Assembly (NCBI RefSeq): GCF_019977235.1
Contig: NZ_AP024646.1
Coordinates: 4,774,001-4,838,000, forward strand
Length of the DNA stretch: 64,000 nucleotides
DNA from: Arthrobacter sp. StoSoilB5
GTDB lineage: Bacteria; Actinomycetota; Actinomycetes; Actinomycetales; Micrococcaceae
Reading direction: 5' to 3'
Positions 16,237-25,429 of this stretch are shown here, piece by piece. Below the pieces are notes generated by a model, which saw only the letters and a program-made list of their open reading frames with translations, had not been told where the DNA came from and ran no database searches. Positions within the stretch are counted from its first letter, which is position 1, and each line of letters starts with the position of its first letter. Position numbers and translations under genes: made by a program.

Positions 16237-18276
16237 ATGACCACGAATAAGACTGTTGAAGACCTGATTTCCCGTTCCAACCGCCTTGGCGCGGATAAGC
16301 GGAATACCAACTTCGCCGGCGGCAACACCTCCGCCAAAGGCACCGAGAAGGACCCCGTCACGGGCCAGGACGTCGAACTCCTCTGGGTCAAGGGCTCCGG
16401 CGGCGACCTCGGCACGCTCAAGGCCGAGAACCTTGCTGTCCTCCGGCTTGACCGGTTGCAGGCACTGAAGGATGTTTACCCCGGCGTCGAGCGCGAAGAC
16501 GAAATGGTGGCCGCGTTCGATTACTGCCTGCACGGCAAGGGCGGCGCCGCGCCGTCGATCGATACTGCCATGCACGGGCTGGTGGACGCTGCCCACGTTG
16601 ACCACCTGCACCCGGACTCGGGCATCGCGATTGCGACGGCGGTGGACGGCGAAGCGCTGACGTCCAAGGTGTTCGGCGACAAAGTGGTGTGGGTTCCGTG
16701 GCGTCGTCCCGGTTTCCAGTTGGGCCTGGACATCGCCGCGATCAAGGAAGCCAACCCGCAGGCCATCGGCACCATCCTTGGGGGCCACGGCATCACCGCG
16801 TGGGGCGCCACGAGCGAAGAGGCCGAGGCCAACTCGCTCTGGATCATCGATACGGCCGAGAAGTTCATCGCGGAGAACGGCAAGGCCGAGCCCTTCGGTG
16901 CCAAGCTCCCGGGCTACGGCGCCCTCCCGGAAGCTGAGCGCAAAGCCAAGGCAGCCGCCCTCGCTCCCGTGATCCGCGGCTTGGCCTCCACGGACAAACC
17001 GCAACTGGGGCACTTCAGCGATGACCCCGTCGTACTTGAATTCCTTGCCTCCGCGGAGCACCCGCGGCTCGGCGCGCTGGGCACCTCCTGCCCGGACCAC
17101 TTCCTGCGCACCAAGGTCAAGCCCCTGGTCCTGGACCTGCCCGCCGATGCCTCGATCGAAGACTCGGTGGCCCGGCTCAAGGAACTGCACGCCGCGTACC
17201 GCGAGGACTACCAGGCGTACTACGACCGTCATGCTGACGAGAACAGCCCTGCTCTCCGTGGCGCGGACCCGGCCATCGTGCTGGTCCCCGGCGTGGGCAT
17301 GTTCTCGTTCGGCAAGGACAAGCAGACCGCACGCGTGGCCGGCGAGTTCTACATCAACGCCATCAACGTGATGCGCGGCGCCGAGGCCATCTCCACCTAC
17401 GCCCCGATCGAGGAATCCGAGAAGTTCCGCATCGAGTACTGGGCCTTGGAAGAAGCCAAGCTCGCCCGCATGCCCAAGCCAAAGTCCCACGCCACGCGCA
17501 TCGCGCTGGTGACCGGTGCGGCGTCGGGAATTGGCAAGGCGATCGCTACCCGGTTGGCGTCCGACGGCGCATGTGTAGTGATTGCCGACCTGAACCTTGA
17601 GAACGCGCAAAAGGTAGCCGAGGAACTGGGCGGTTCCGACGTCGCCATCGGTGTCCAGGCCGACGTGACCGACGAAGCCCAGATCGCTGCCGCGATCCAG
17701 GAAGCTGTACTCGCGTTCGGTGGCTTGGACCTGGTGGTCAACAACGCCGGCCTGTCCATCTCCAAGCCGCTGCTGGAAACCACCGAGAAGGACTGGGACC
17801 TGCAGCACAACGTCATGGCCAAGGGCTCCTTCCTGGTCTCCAAGGCCGCGGCCAAGGTCATGATCGATCAGGGCATGGGCGGAGACATCATCTACATCTC
17901 CTCCAAGAACTCCGTGTTCGCCGGTCCGAACAACATCGCCTACTCCGCCACCAAGGCAGACCAGGCACACCAGGTCCGCCTGCTCGCCGCGGAACTGGGT
18001 GAGTACGGCATCCGCGTCAACGGCATCAACCCCGACGGCGTGGTCCGCGGCTCCGGTATCTTCGCCGGCGGCTGGGGCGCCAAGCGCGCCGCGGTCTACG
18101 GCGTGGACGAGCAGGAACTGGGCAAGTACTACGCCCAGCGAACCCTCCTCAAGCGCGAAGTCCTCCCCGAACACGTCGCCAACGCAGCGTCCGTGCTCAC
18201 CAGCAACGAGCTCTCCCACACCACCGGCCTCCACATCCCCGTGGACGCTGGCGTGGCAGCAGCCTTCCTCCGCTAG
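16237..18276 (+). CDS. Bifunctional rhamnulose-1-phosphate aldolase/short-chain dehydrogenase
   Basis: The ATG at 16237 lies four bases after the rhaI stop and gives 679 residues; the open frame upstream is a shadow of rhaI. Residues 1 to about 420 form a class II aldolase domain (NFAGGNTSAKGTEKDPVTGQ, VDHLHPDSGIAIATAVDGE, ILGGHGITAWGATSEEAEAN with metal-binding His). Residues from about 425 form a Rossmann dehydrogenase (IALVTGAASGIGKAIATRLA; the YSATK pair of the YxxxK motif). Such fusions cleave rhamnulose 1-phosphate to dihydroxyacetone phosphate and L-lactaldehyde and oxidise the latter. They have been called RhaEW. Fusing both steps keeps the reactive aldehyde contained. Confidence 0.92.
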   Translation: MTTNKTVEDLISRSNRLGADKRNTNFAGGNTSAKGTEKDPVTGQDVELLWVKGSGGDLGTLKAENLAVLRLDRLQALKDVYPGVEREDEMVAAFDYCLHGKGGAAPSIDTAMHGLVDAAHVDHLHPDSGIAIATAVDGEALTSKVFGDKVVWVPWRRPGFQLGLDIAAIKEANPQAIGTILGGHGITAWGATSEEAEANSLWIIDTAEKFIAENGKAEPFGAKLPGYGALPEAERKAKAAALAPVIRGLASTDKPQLGHFSDDPVVLEFLASAEHPRLGALGTSCPDHFLRTKVKPLVLDLPADASIEDSVARLKELHAAYREDYQAYYDRHADENSPALRGADPAIVLVPGVGMFSFGKDKQTARVAGEFYINAINVMRGAEAISTYAPIEESEKFRIEYWALEEAKLARMPKPKSHATRIALVTGAASGIGKAIATRLASDGACVVIADLNLENAQKVAEELGGSDVAIGVQADVTDEAQIAAAIQEAVLAFGGLDLVVNNAGLSISKPLLETTEKDWDLQHNVMAKGSFLVSKAAAKVMIDQGMGGDIIYISSKNSVFAGPNNIAYSATKADQAHQVRLLAAELGEYGIRVNGINPDGVVRGSGIFAGGWGAKRAAVYGVDEQELGKYYAQRTLLKREVLPEHVANAASVLTSNELSHTTGLHIPVDAGVAAAFLR

Positions 18277-18284
18277 GACCAACA

Positions 18285-19790
18285 GTGACCAACGGAACCA
18301 CCACGAACACCGCCCCGGCACTCGCCGGGGCGGTGTCCTCTCAGAGCGTGTTCGCAGCCATCGACATCGGGGCCTCCTCCGGCCGCGTCATGCTCGGCCG
18401 CGTCTCACCCAGCTCCGGCGTTTCCCTCGAGACCATCCACCGCTTCCCCAACGGGGTGGTGGAGCTCGACGGCGGCCTCCACTGGGACTTCGACGCCCTC
18501 TTCGTTGAGGTACTCAAGGGGTTGGCCGCTGCCGCTGCTGTAGCGCAGGAAAACGGCGAGCGCATCGCGAGCATCGGCATCGACACCTGGGCCGTCGACT
18601 ACGGCTTGGTCAATAAGGCCGGGGAACTCGTCTCTGTTCCTTACAGCTACCGGGACGAGCGCGGCCGCGGCACCGTGCAACGAGTGCATTCGGTCATTGA
18701 CCCTGCCCGTCTCTACGCCACCACGGGCTTGCAGTACCTCCAGTTCAACACCGTTTACCAACTCGCGGCCGAACCGAATCTGGACGGCTTGCAGGCGCTG
18801 CTCATTCCGGACCTGATCGCGTTCCTGCTCACGGGCGAGCGTCGCACCGAGGCCACGAACGCTTCCACCACGGGGCTCTTTGACGCTGTTGCGGGAGAGT
18901 GGGCCACAGAGTTCCTGGACGCATTGGGCCTGCCTCGGAAGATCTTCCCGCCCCTGATCCAGCCCGGCGAAACCGTGGGCGCGCTGCTGCCGGCGATCCT
19001 GGAGCAAACGGGCCTGGACGCCGATACCACGGTGGTGGCCGTCGGTTCGCACGACACTGCTTCGGCCGTAGCAGCTGTGCCCGCGCAGGACCAAGACTTC
19101 GCCTATATCTCCTCCGGTACGTGGTCGCTCGTGGGGGTGGAACTCCCCCATCCCGTCCTGACCGAAGCCAGCCGCAAGGCCAACTTCACCAACGAGCGCG
19201 GCGTGGACGGCACCATCCGCTACCTTCGCAACGTCGGCGGGCTCTGGCTGCTGAGTGAATGCCAACGCTCGTGGGCAGCCCAAGGCTTCAGCCAATCGCT
19301 GACTTCATTGCTCGACGCCGCGGCAGCACTCCCCGCCGGCGGACCGCAGATCAACGCCGACGATCCCGTCTTCACCGCGCCGGACAACATGCCGGACCGC
19401 ATCCGCTCAGCCGCGCGCAACACCGGTGCACTGCTCCCGGACCGGCCCGCCGCCGTCGTGCGTTGCATTATGGACAGCCTCGCGGCCGGTTACGCCCGGA
19501 CAATGGCCGACGCCGAACGGCTCACCGGACGCAGCACCAGCGTGGTGCACATCGTGGGTGGCGGTTCACAGAACCGGCTCCTGTGCCAGCTCACGGCAGA
19601 TGCGACAGGCAAACCCGTAGTCGCCGGCCCCGTTGAGGCAACGGCACTGGGCAACGTCCTGATGCAGGCCCGCGCTGCGGGTGTAGTCGAAGGTGGGCTG
19701 GCTGAGCTGCGCGAACTCGTGGCCGCGGGAACCCGGCTGGAACGCTACGAGCCGGCCGCCGAACGTCTGGTACGTCACAGCGCCGGATGA
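18285..19790 (+). CDS. rhaB: Rhamnulokinase
   Basis: This FGGY kinase phosphorylates L-rhamnulose. The GTG at 18285 lies eight bases after the previous stop and gives 501 residues. Motifs are AIDIGASSGRVMLGRV, GIDTWAVDYGLVN, LQYLQFNTVYQL, VGSHDTASAVAAVP with the catalytic Asp, YISSGTWSLVGVEL, RYLRNVGGLWLLSECQRSW and HIVGGGSQNRLLCQLTADAT. Note that in this operon the kinase gene comes after the aldolase/dehydrogenase gene. It is the last gene of the rhamnose set; panD begins 26 bp later and could be read through. Confidence 0.94.
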   Translation: MTNGTTTNTAPALAGAVSSQSVFAAIDIGASSGRVMLGRVSPSSGVSLETIHRFPNGVVELDGGLHWDFDALFVEVLKGLAAAAAVAQENGERIASIGIDTWAVDYGLVNKAGELVSVPYSYRDERGRGTVQRVHSVIDPARLYATTGLQYLQFNTVYQLAAEPNLDGLQALLIPDLIAFLLTGERRTEATNASTTGLFDAVAGEWATEFLDALGLPRKIFPPLIQPGETVGALLPAILEQTGLDADTTVVAVGSHDTASAVAAVPAQDQDFAYISSGTWSLVGVELPHPVLTEASRKANFTNERGVDGTIRYLRNVGGLWLLSECQRSWAAQGFSQSLTSLLDAAAALPAGGPQINADDPVFTAPDNMPDRIRSAARNTGALLPDRPAAVVRCIMDSLAAGYARTMADAERLTGRSTSVVHIVGGGSQNRLLCQLTADATGKPVVAGPVEATALGNVLMQARAAGVVEGGLAELRELVAAGTRLERYEPAAERLVRHSAG

Positions 19791-19816
19791 GGGTGCCGCG
19801 CTAAACTGATCGCATT

Positions 19817-20251
19817 ATGATCCGCACAATGTTCAAGTCCAAGATCCACCGTGCAACGGTGACCCATGCCGATCTTCATTACGTTGGTTCGGTCACTGTC
19901 GACCTTGACCTCCTTGACGCGGCTGACATCCTTCCGGGCGAACTCGTCTCCATCGTAGATGTGACCAACGGCGCCCGGCTGGAGACCTACACCATCGCCG
20001 GCGAGCGCGGTTCCGGCGTCATCGGGATCAACGGCGCTGCTGCCCACCAGGTTCACGTAGGGGATGTCGTCATCCTCATCACCTACGCCGAGATGACCAC
20101 CGAGGAGGCCCGCGCTTACGAGCCCAGGGTTGTCCACGTCGGACGGGACAACAAGATCCTGCAGCTCGGCAACGACCCCGCCGAGGGCCACACCCCCGGG
20201 CTCATGCGGCCCCCGCACGCCCTTAGCAACGCGGCCCACCTCAGCAGCTGA
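19817..20251 (+). CDS. panD: Aspartate 1-decarboxylase
   Basis: PanD makes beta-alanine from L-aspartate for pantothenate synthesis. It is made as a proenzyme that cleaves itself between Gly24 and Ser25 to form the pyruvoyl group. Here [11 protein letters not shown] places that pair exactly at 24-25 when ATG 19817 is used. Other landmarks are [35 protein letters not shown] and [17 protein letters not shown]. The 144 residues match the actinobacterial form with its C-terminal tail. No other pantothenate gene is nearby, so the link with rhamnose genes seems incidental. Confidence 0.96.
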   Translation: MIRTMFKSKIHRATVTHADLHYVGSVTVDLDLLDAADILPGELVSIVDVTNGARLETYTIAGERGSGVIGINGAAAHQVHVGDVVILITYAEMTTEEARAYEPRVVHVGRDNKILQLGNDPAEGHTPGLMRPPHALSNAAHLSS

Positions 20252-20270
20252 ACCGGCCAAAGCTACGCCC

Positions 20271-20300
20271 GACGTCGGCACTCAAGTGAGTGCCGACGTC
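20271..20300 (+). terminator. Hairpin after panD
   Basis: GACGTCGGCACTCA (20271-20284) and TGAGTGCCGACGTC (20287-20300) are perfect inverted repeats with only AG between, so the outer 12-13 pairs would form around a small loop. No long U-tract follows. It probably ends the panD transcript. Confidence 0.65.
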
Positions 20301-20410
20301 GCTCGCTTAATGTCCGCATGACGGAACTCTCGCCAGAAAACGCTTACTCAGCACGTGAATGTGGCTAGGCTGTTGTTCGTGACCCAACATCTCCCCGCCA
20401 GCACGCCCTC

Positions 20411-21337
20411 ATGATCGGCGTCCTGTCAGGGTTTTTCGTGGTGTGGGCCATCATCCTGGTGGGCATGTTCGTGGGACGTCGTGGGATCCTGGGCGAGAAT
20501 GCCCGCTCCGTCCTGAGCTCGTTGACGTTCTTCGTCGCAAGCCCGGCCCTGCTTTTTGAAACTCTGAGCAAGGCGAAGCTGCACGAGGTGTTTGCCGCTC
20601 CGCTGCTGGTCACCGCCGTGGGTGCCATCATCACGGGCCTGCTGTTCTTCCTGATCGTGAAGTTCTGGCTGAAGCGCACCATGCCCGAGGCCCTGATGTC
20701 ATCAATGAGTGCATCACTGGCAAACTCCGCGAACCTGGGCATTCCGATTGCGGTGTTTGTCCTGGGTGACGCGAGCTACGTTGCGCCGCTCCTGATCTTC
20801 CAACTCGCGTTCTTCACACCCCTGTACTTGATGGCCCTCGACGCCAGCACGAGTACCCACCGCACCACTCCCCTGCGTTTCCTGCTGATGATCGTGAAGA
20901 ACCCGATGATCGTGGGCTCGGGGCTTGGACTTCTTGTGGCAGGAACTGGTTTCCAGGTGCCCACGCTCATTCTGGAGCCGATCCACCTGATTGGCGGCGC
21001 CGCGATTCCGGCCATGTTGATGGCGTTCGGCATGAGCCTGAACGGATCAAGGCCTTTGCAAAAGGATGCCGGACGCCGCTTGGACACGCTGCTGGCCAGC
21101 GGGTTCAAGCTGTTCATACACCCGTCCATCGCCTACGTGTTTTCCCGTTTTGCCCTGGGTATGGACGGGCACGCCTTGTTCGCCGTGGTGGTGACGGCAG
21201 CGCTCCCGACGGCCCAGAACGTGTTTGTCGCCGCCACACGCTACCGCGCCGGCATCACGGTCGCGAAGGACACGGTGCTCATCACGACAATCGTCGCGGT
21301 GCCTGCGATGATCGCCGTGGCGCTGCTCCTCACCTAA
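20411..21337 (+). CDS. AEC (auxin efflux carrier) family transporter
   Basis: The protein has 308 residues and about ten hydrophobic segments in the two five-helix halves usual for the family. The first reads MIGVLSGFFVVWAIILVGMF and later ones LAFFTPLYLMALDA, VGSGLGLLVAGTGFQVPTL, GGAAIPAMLMAFGMSLNGS and VVVTAALPTAQNVFVAATRY. The conserved NSANLGIP segment in the third or fourth helix is present. Bacterial members export or exchange dicarboxylates such as malate and malonate; the substrate here is unknown. It is a single gene between the panD hairpin and a palindromic repeat, convergent with the GH15 gene. Confidence 0.85.
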   Translation: MIGVLSGFFVVWAIILVGMFVGRRGILGENARSVLSSLTFFVASPALLFETLSKAKLHEVFAAPLLVTAVGAIITGLLFFLIVKFWLKRTMPEALMSSMSASLANSANLGIPIAVFVLGDASYVAPLLIFQLAFFTPLYLMALDASTSTHRTTPLRFLLMIVKNPMIVGSGLGLLVAGTGFQVPTLILEPIHLIGGAAIPAMLMAFGMSLNGSRPLQKDAGRRLDTLLASGFKLFIHPSIAYVFSRFALGMDGHALFAVVVTAALPTAQNVFVAATRYRAGITVAKDTVLITTIVAVPAMIAVALLLT

Positions 21338-21348
21338 AAGGCCGTCCG

Positions 21349-21414
21349 CCCAACTAGGTCGCAGTTAACGCCGTTTAGAGGCGTCAAAACGCGTTCAACT
21401 GCGACCTACTTGGG
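21349..21414. repeat. Palindromic intergenic element, copy 3
   Basis: The left arm starts CCCAACTAGGTCGCAGT at 21349 and the right arm ends CAACTGCGACCTACTTGGG at 21414, with the inner TCAAAACGCG core also present. It fills the space between two convergent genes and its last base directly precedes the stop codon (TTA on this strand, 21415-21417) of the minus-strand gene. Confidence 0.88.
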
Positions 21415-24051
21415 TTACTCCACATCTGCGCTGGCCAGGTAATGGTCCAGGAGCTGTGCACACCGGATGAAGCCCAGGTGCGAGTATGCCTGTGGGTGAT
21501 TACCCAGGTGCGTTTCCGAGGCAGGATCGTATTCCTCCGGGAGCAGGCCCGTAGGACCAAACAGAGCCACCAGCTGGTTGAACAACTCCAGCGCATCATC
21601 CAAGCGCCCAACAGCAAGGTATGCCTCGATCAGCCAGGTAGTGCAGATGTGGAAGCCGCCCTCCAAACCCGGCAGGCCGTCGTCGTACCTGTACCTGAAG
21701 ACGGTGGGACCCACACGCAATTCGCGCTCGACCGCCGTCACGGTATCCAGGAACCGCTGGTCCTGCACATCCAGCAGGCCGGACAACCCGATATGAAGCA
21801 CGGCGGCGTCCAGGTCCGGGCTGTCGTAGGCCACAGTGTAGGACTGCGCGGACTCATCCCACCCCTTCCGGAGGACTTCCTTGCGGATCTTTGCGGCCGT
21901 CGGCGCCCAATCCGTGTGTGCCACGCGGCCATGCAAGGCAGCAGTCCGCAAGGCCCTGTCCAGCGTCACCCAGCACATGACCTTGGTGTAAACGTGGTGC
22001 CGTGGCGGTCGGCGGGCTTCCCAGATTCCGTGGTCGGGCTCGTGCCAGCGGGCAATGACTGCGTGGGCCATCTGCTCCATCAGGAACCAGTGTTCGTCCG
22101 GCAAGTACCCGCGCCGCTCGCCAAGATCGTGAATCAGCTCGGCAATCGGCCCGAAGACGTCCAACTGCACTTGGTGGTCCGCGGCGTTTCCGATCCGCAC
22201 CGGTCGCGAACCGGCGTAGCCCGGAAGGCTCTCCACGATCGCTTCCGTGGACAGCGGAGCACCGGTCACCGAGTAAAGCGGGTGGAGCCACTCCGGCCCG
22301 GGCGCGGTCTCCAGGATGCGGCCAAGCCAGCGGAGGAATCCATCGGCCTCGTCCGTGGAGCCCAAGCTCACCAACGAGTTGACGGTCATGGACCCGTCGC
22401 GCAGCCAGCAGTACCTGTAGTCCCAGTTGCGAGTCCCGCCGATGCCCTCCGGCAGCGATGTGGTTGGAGCGGCCAGGACAGCGCCGGTGGGCTCGTGTAC
22501 CAGCGACCTCAGCACCAGGGCCGAGCGCCGTACCAGGGAAGTCTTGATGGTGGGTAGCTGCAACGTCCTGACCCACTCCCGGGCAGACTGCCCGACGGCG
22601 GCACGCCGGGTCGGCTCTCCAGTCGGGTCCGCGGGCGGCGGCTCGGTGTCACCGCAACGCAGGTTGAGCACGACGGGACCATACTGCAGCGGCACGTCCG
22701 CCGTGGCTGTGGCGTACCTGCCATCACTGGTGATCTGGAAGGCAACCCCGGGCGCGGAGAGGATGATGGGATCCGACGTTCCCATGATGTGGACTTCTTC
22801 GCCACGGATCTCCATGCTGAACGGCGCAGTGGCATAGTCCGGCCGGGGCGCGAACACTATCCGGGCCGTGCCCGTGCCGGACAGAACGCGCACCAGGCTG
22901 GTGATGCCTTCAGGTGCGGGCTCGAGGTAGTCCGTCACTGTGACGTCGGCCCAGCGGGTCTCCACGATCATGGTGTTGTCTATATAGCGCTGGGCCAATA
23001 CTTGCGAAGGCTTGACCGGCTCGATGCTGAAGTGGCCCGCCGGCTCTCCGCCCAGGATATGTGCAAAGAGGGACCCGGAATCCGGCAGGGGGTGGGTCAT
23101 CCAGCAAACCTTGGCGTCAGGGGTAAGCAACGCCGTCGACGAGCCGTTTCCGATCATCGAATGCCGTTCGAGCCCCACCGCGTCCTCGCCGAAAAGCCAG
23201 GCCCGCCGCAGTTCGAACAACAAAGCCAGCACCCGCGCAAAGGCTTCCGGATCCGGAATAGTGTGTGCCGCCGTCGTACTCCCGGGACCGACGTGAAGGC
23301 CAAGGTCGGGTCCCCGCAAGGTGGCGAGTGCCTTTTCATCGCTTGCTGCGTCTCCCGCGTACAGCGCAGCGCTCACCCCCAAGCGGGAGCGAAGCTGCTC
23401 CAAGGCCTGGCCCTTGGCCGGTTCCTCCACAGTAAGGTCCAACACGGAGCCATCGATGATGAAGTAGAGCCCGTACTCAATGGCGATCTGCTGGGAGCGG
23501 AAGATGACACGCTCCACTACTTCAGGCGTCGCGGGCCGCGTGTGGACAGCAACGCCAACCGGCTTACGGACGATGCTGATGCCCTTCTCGAACGCGACCG
23601 CTTCGGTCAAGGCCGTTGCTACTTGCTGGAGAAGAGTTTCCGTGGCCAAGGACAGTGTGTACGCATAGCCCATGTCGAACTCAACGCCGTGCGAGCCCAC
23701 CAAATGAACTTCTGCCGGCAATCTGGACACAGCAGCCAGGTCGCGTAAGGACCGGCCGGAAATGATGGCCGTATGCGTATTGGGGAGTGCTGCGAGCGCA
23801 CGTAGAGCCACAGCCGCACTGTCCAGCGGCAGAGTCTCGGTGGAGACCCCTTCAGCTGCGCAGAGAGTGCCGCCATAGTTGCACGCCACCAGCAGACCCG
23901 GGACGCGGGCAATGGCCCTAAGCTCCACCATCAACTGCGGTGTGATGCCCTGCTGTGCGTCCGTCCGGAGCAAGGTCCGGAGCAGGCCAAGCGGTAGCGA
24001 ATTCATCAGCAGCGCAGAGTCTGCGGCTGACTGGTTGAGGGGCGTGGGCAT
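21415..24051 (-). CDS. Fusion of a trehalose-phosphatase-like HAD domain and a GH15 glycosidase (trehalase-like)
   Basis: The ATG at 24051, with GGAAGGA upstream, gives 878 residues; a GTG five codons earlier is less likely. Residues about 30-255 resemble OtsB (IISGRSLRDLA, HLVGSHGVEFD, PAKGQALEQLRS). However, HAD motif I, normally DxDGT, reads CNYGGTL, and motif IV, usually GDDxTDE, reads GDAASDE, so both catalytic Asp of motif I are gone. Residues about 290-870 are a GH15 domain with ARTNWDYRYCWLRD-like GTRNWDYRYCWLRDG, GSRPVRIGNAADHQVQLDV, DHGIWEARRPPRHHVYTKV with the probable acid Glu, and GLLPEEYDPASETHLGNHPQ with the probable base. It likely hydrolyses trehalose or another alpha-glucoside. 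The HAD part is probably non-catalytic. Confidence 0.85.
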   Translation of the reverse strand: MPTPLNQSAADSALLMNSLPLGLLRTLLRTDAQQGITPQLMVELRAIARVPGLLVACNYGGTLCAAEGVSTETLPLDSAAVALRALAALPNTHTAIISGRSLRDLAAVSRLPAEVHLVGSHGVEFDMGYAYTLSLATETLLQQVATALTEAVAFEKGISIVRKPVGVAVHTRPATPEVVERVIFRSQQIAIEYGLYFIIDGSVLDLTVEEPAKGQALEQLRSRLGVSAALYAGDAASDEKALATLRGPDLGLHVGPGSTTAAHTIPDPEAFARVLALLFELRRAWLFGEDAVGLERHSMIGNGSSTALLTPDAKVCWMTHPLPDSGSLFAHILGGEPAGHFSIEPVKPSQVLAQRYIDNTMIVETRWADVTVTDYLEPAPEGITSLVRVLSGTGTARIVFAPRPDYATAPFSMEIRGEEVHIMGTSDPIILSAPGVAFQITSDGRYATATADVPLQYGPVVLNLRCGDTEPPPADPTGEPTRRAAVGQSAREWVRTLQLPTIKTSLVRRSALVLRSLVHEPTGAVLAAPTTSLPEGIGGTRNWDYRYCWLRDGSMTVNSLVSLGSTDEADGFLRWLGRILETAPGPEWLHPLYSVTGAPLSTEAIVESLPGYAGSRPVRIGNAADHQVQLDVFGPIAELIHDLGERRGYLPDEHWFLMEQMAHAVIARWHEPDHGIWEARRPPRHHVYTKVMCWVTLDRALRTAALHGRVAHTDWAPTAAKIRKEVLRKGWDESAQSYTVAYDSPDLDAAVLHIGLSGLLDVQDQRFLDTVTAVERELRVGPTVFRYRYDDGLPGLEGGFHICTTWLIEAYLAVGRLDDALELFNQLVALFGPTGLLPEEYDPASETHLGNHPQAYSHLGFIRCAQLLDHYLASADVE

Positions 24052-24162
24052 GGCGGATCCTTCCACAGCGGATAGCTATAGTCTCCGCCTGTGGAGTTTC
24101 GGCGTCATGCCTAAATCATTGCAAATGCGTAAAGCTTTCGAATTTATATTCGGGGCCGGTTC

Positions 24163-25152
24163 CTAGGCCGGTACAAGCCCTGCAACTTCAGCCACGAGTT
24201 CCACAGACCGCAGGCGTTCCTCGGTGCCAATGCTCTGGTGGGCAACGATGAGTTCGTCCGCGTCAGCGTGCTTGGCGAACCCGTCAAGGTAATCACGCAC
24301 AACGTCCGGCGTACCGACGGCGGAGTACTTCATCATTTGGGCAATGTGCTGGCCCTGCGGGGAATCCAGCACCATATCCGCTTCGTCGTCCGTGAACTGT
24401 CGGCCGCCGCCGAAGAACAGGGATACACGGGCACGCTTCACGGCGAGATGGATTGCCTGGGCCTCGGCATTGCTGTCAGCTGCCGTGACGTTGACCCCGG
24501 CGATGACGTGCGGTTCGGACAGCTGTTCCGAGGGCTTGAAATCCCTGCGGTAGATGGCCACTGCGTCCTGCAACGCGGCAGGCGCGAAGTGCGACGCGAA
24601 GGCGTACGGGAGGCCCAACTGGGCAGCCAACTGCGCTCCGAACAGCGAGGAGCCCAGGATGTACAGCGGTACGTTGGTGCCCTTGCCCGGCGTCGCTTCG
24701 ACTCCCTGGATGCGGGTGGGGCCGGTGAGGTAGCCCTGCAGTTCCAGCACGTCCTGTGGGAAAGCATCCGAGGACGTATGGTCGCGGCGAAGCGCACGCA
24801 TGGTGTTCTGGTCGCTGCCGGGGGCCCGTCCCAGGCCGAGGTCGATCCGCCCGGGGTGCAGCGTCTCCAGGGTGCCAAACTGCTCAGCGATGGTCAACGG
24901 CGAGTGGTTGGGAAGCATGACGCCACCGGCCCCAAGCCGGATGGTGTTCGTGTGGGCGGCGACATGGGCGATCAGGACGCTCGTGGCCGACGACGCGATG
25001 GCGGACATGTTGTGGTGCTCGGCATACCAAACCCGGCGATAGCCCAGCTCTTCTGCCTTCTGCGCCATGGCCACGCTGCCCGCGAGGCTTTCCGCCACCG
25101 TCTGGCCCTTTCCGATGGTTGCCAGATCGAGGATGGAAAGAGGAACAGTCAC
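24163..25152 (-). CDS. LLM class flavin-dependent oxidoreductase
   Basis: A GTG at 25152 with GAAAGG upstream gives 329 residues; the 12 extra codons of the longer frame would remove this Shine-Dalgarno. The luciferase-like barrel is shown by [72 protein letters not shown] [20 protein letters not shown], and [20 protein letters not shown]. The EHH triad and ALRR region place it in the MsnO8-like branch of unknown substrate. It would use reduced FMN or F420. It stands alone between the GH15 gene and a divergent binding protein gene. Confidence 0.85.
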   Translation of the reverse strand: MTVPLSILDLATIGKGQTVAESLAGSVAMAQKAEELGYRRVWYAEHHNMSAIASSATSVLIAHVAAHTNTIRLGAGGVMLPNHSPLTIAEQFGTLETLHPGRIDLGLGRAPGSDQNTMRALRRDHTSSDAFPQDVLELQGYLTGPTRIQGVEATPGKGTNVPLYILGSSLFGAQLAAQLGLPYAFASHFAPAALQDAVAIYRRDFKPSEQLSEPHVIAGVNVTAADSNAEAQAIHLAVKRARVSLFFGGGRQFTDDEADMVLDSPQGQHIAQMMKYSAVGTPDVVRDYLDGFAKHADADELIVAHQSIGTEERLRSVELVAEVAGLVPA

Positions 25153-25429
25153 GGGGATGCCTTTCGGTACGTTTCGCGGCACCCGCACTGTTGGTTGACG
25201 GGCACTCTAGCGACAACGACGGCGGTCCCCGGCTTATTTCTGTGAGTTGCGTCGCTGCAGGCTATTCCGACGTTTGTGACCCTGTTCGACTCCCGATTAA
25301 CCGCAGTTACCCCCTGTATCCCTGCGTTTCGGAGCGCTTTGACCGCGTTCCCGGCCTGCCGGATAGTTGCAGCCACAAGTACGCATCTGACACCCCTGTA
25401 GGGGAAAAATGGGAAAATAAGGGGACACA

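Noticed and set aside
16186..18321. A 711-codon open frame on the minus strand, opposite the rhamnulose aldolase/dehydrogenase gene
   Set aside because: It mirrors the high GC third-position bias of the real gene, has no recognisable domain and no ribosome binding site. The same applies to long antisense frames at 8442-9836, 11032-12510, 4922-5977 and 39512-41275.
25153..25429. Riboswitch before the binding protein gene, because of the 277-bp gap and a CCCCTGTAGGGG dyad
   Set aside because: The dyad is short, and no known riboswitch core is recognisable.
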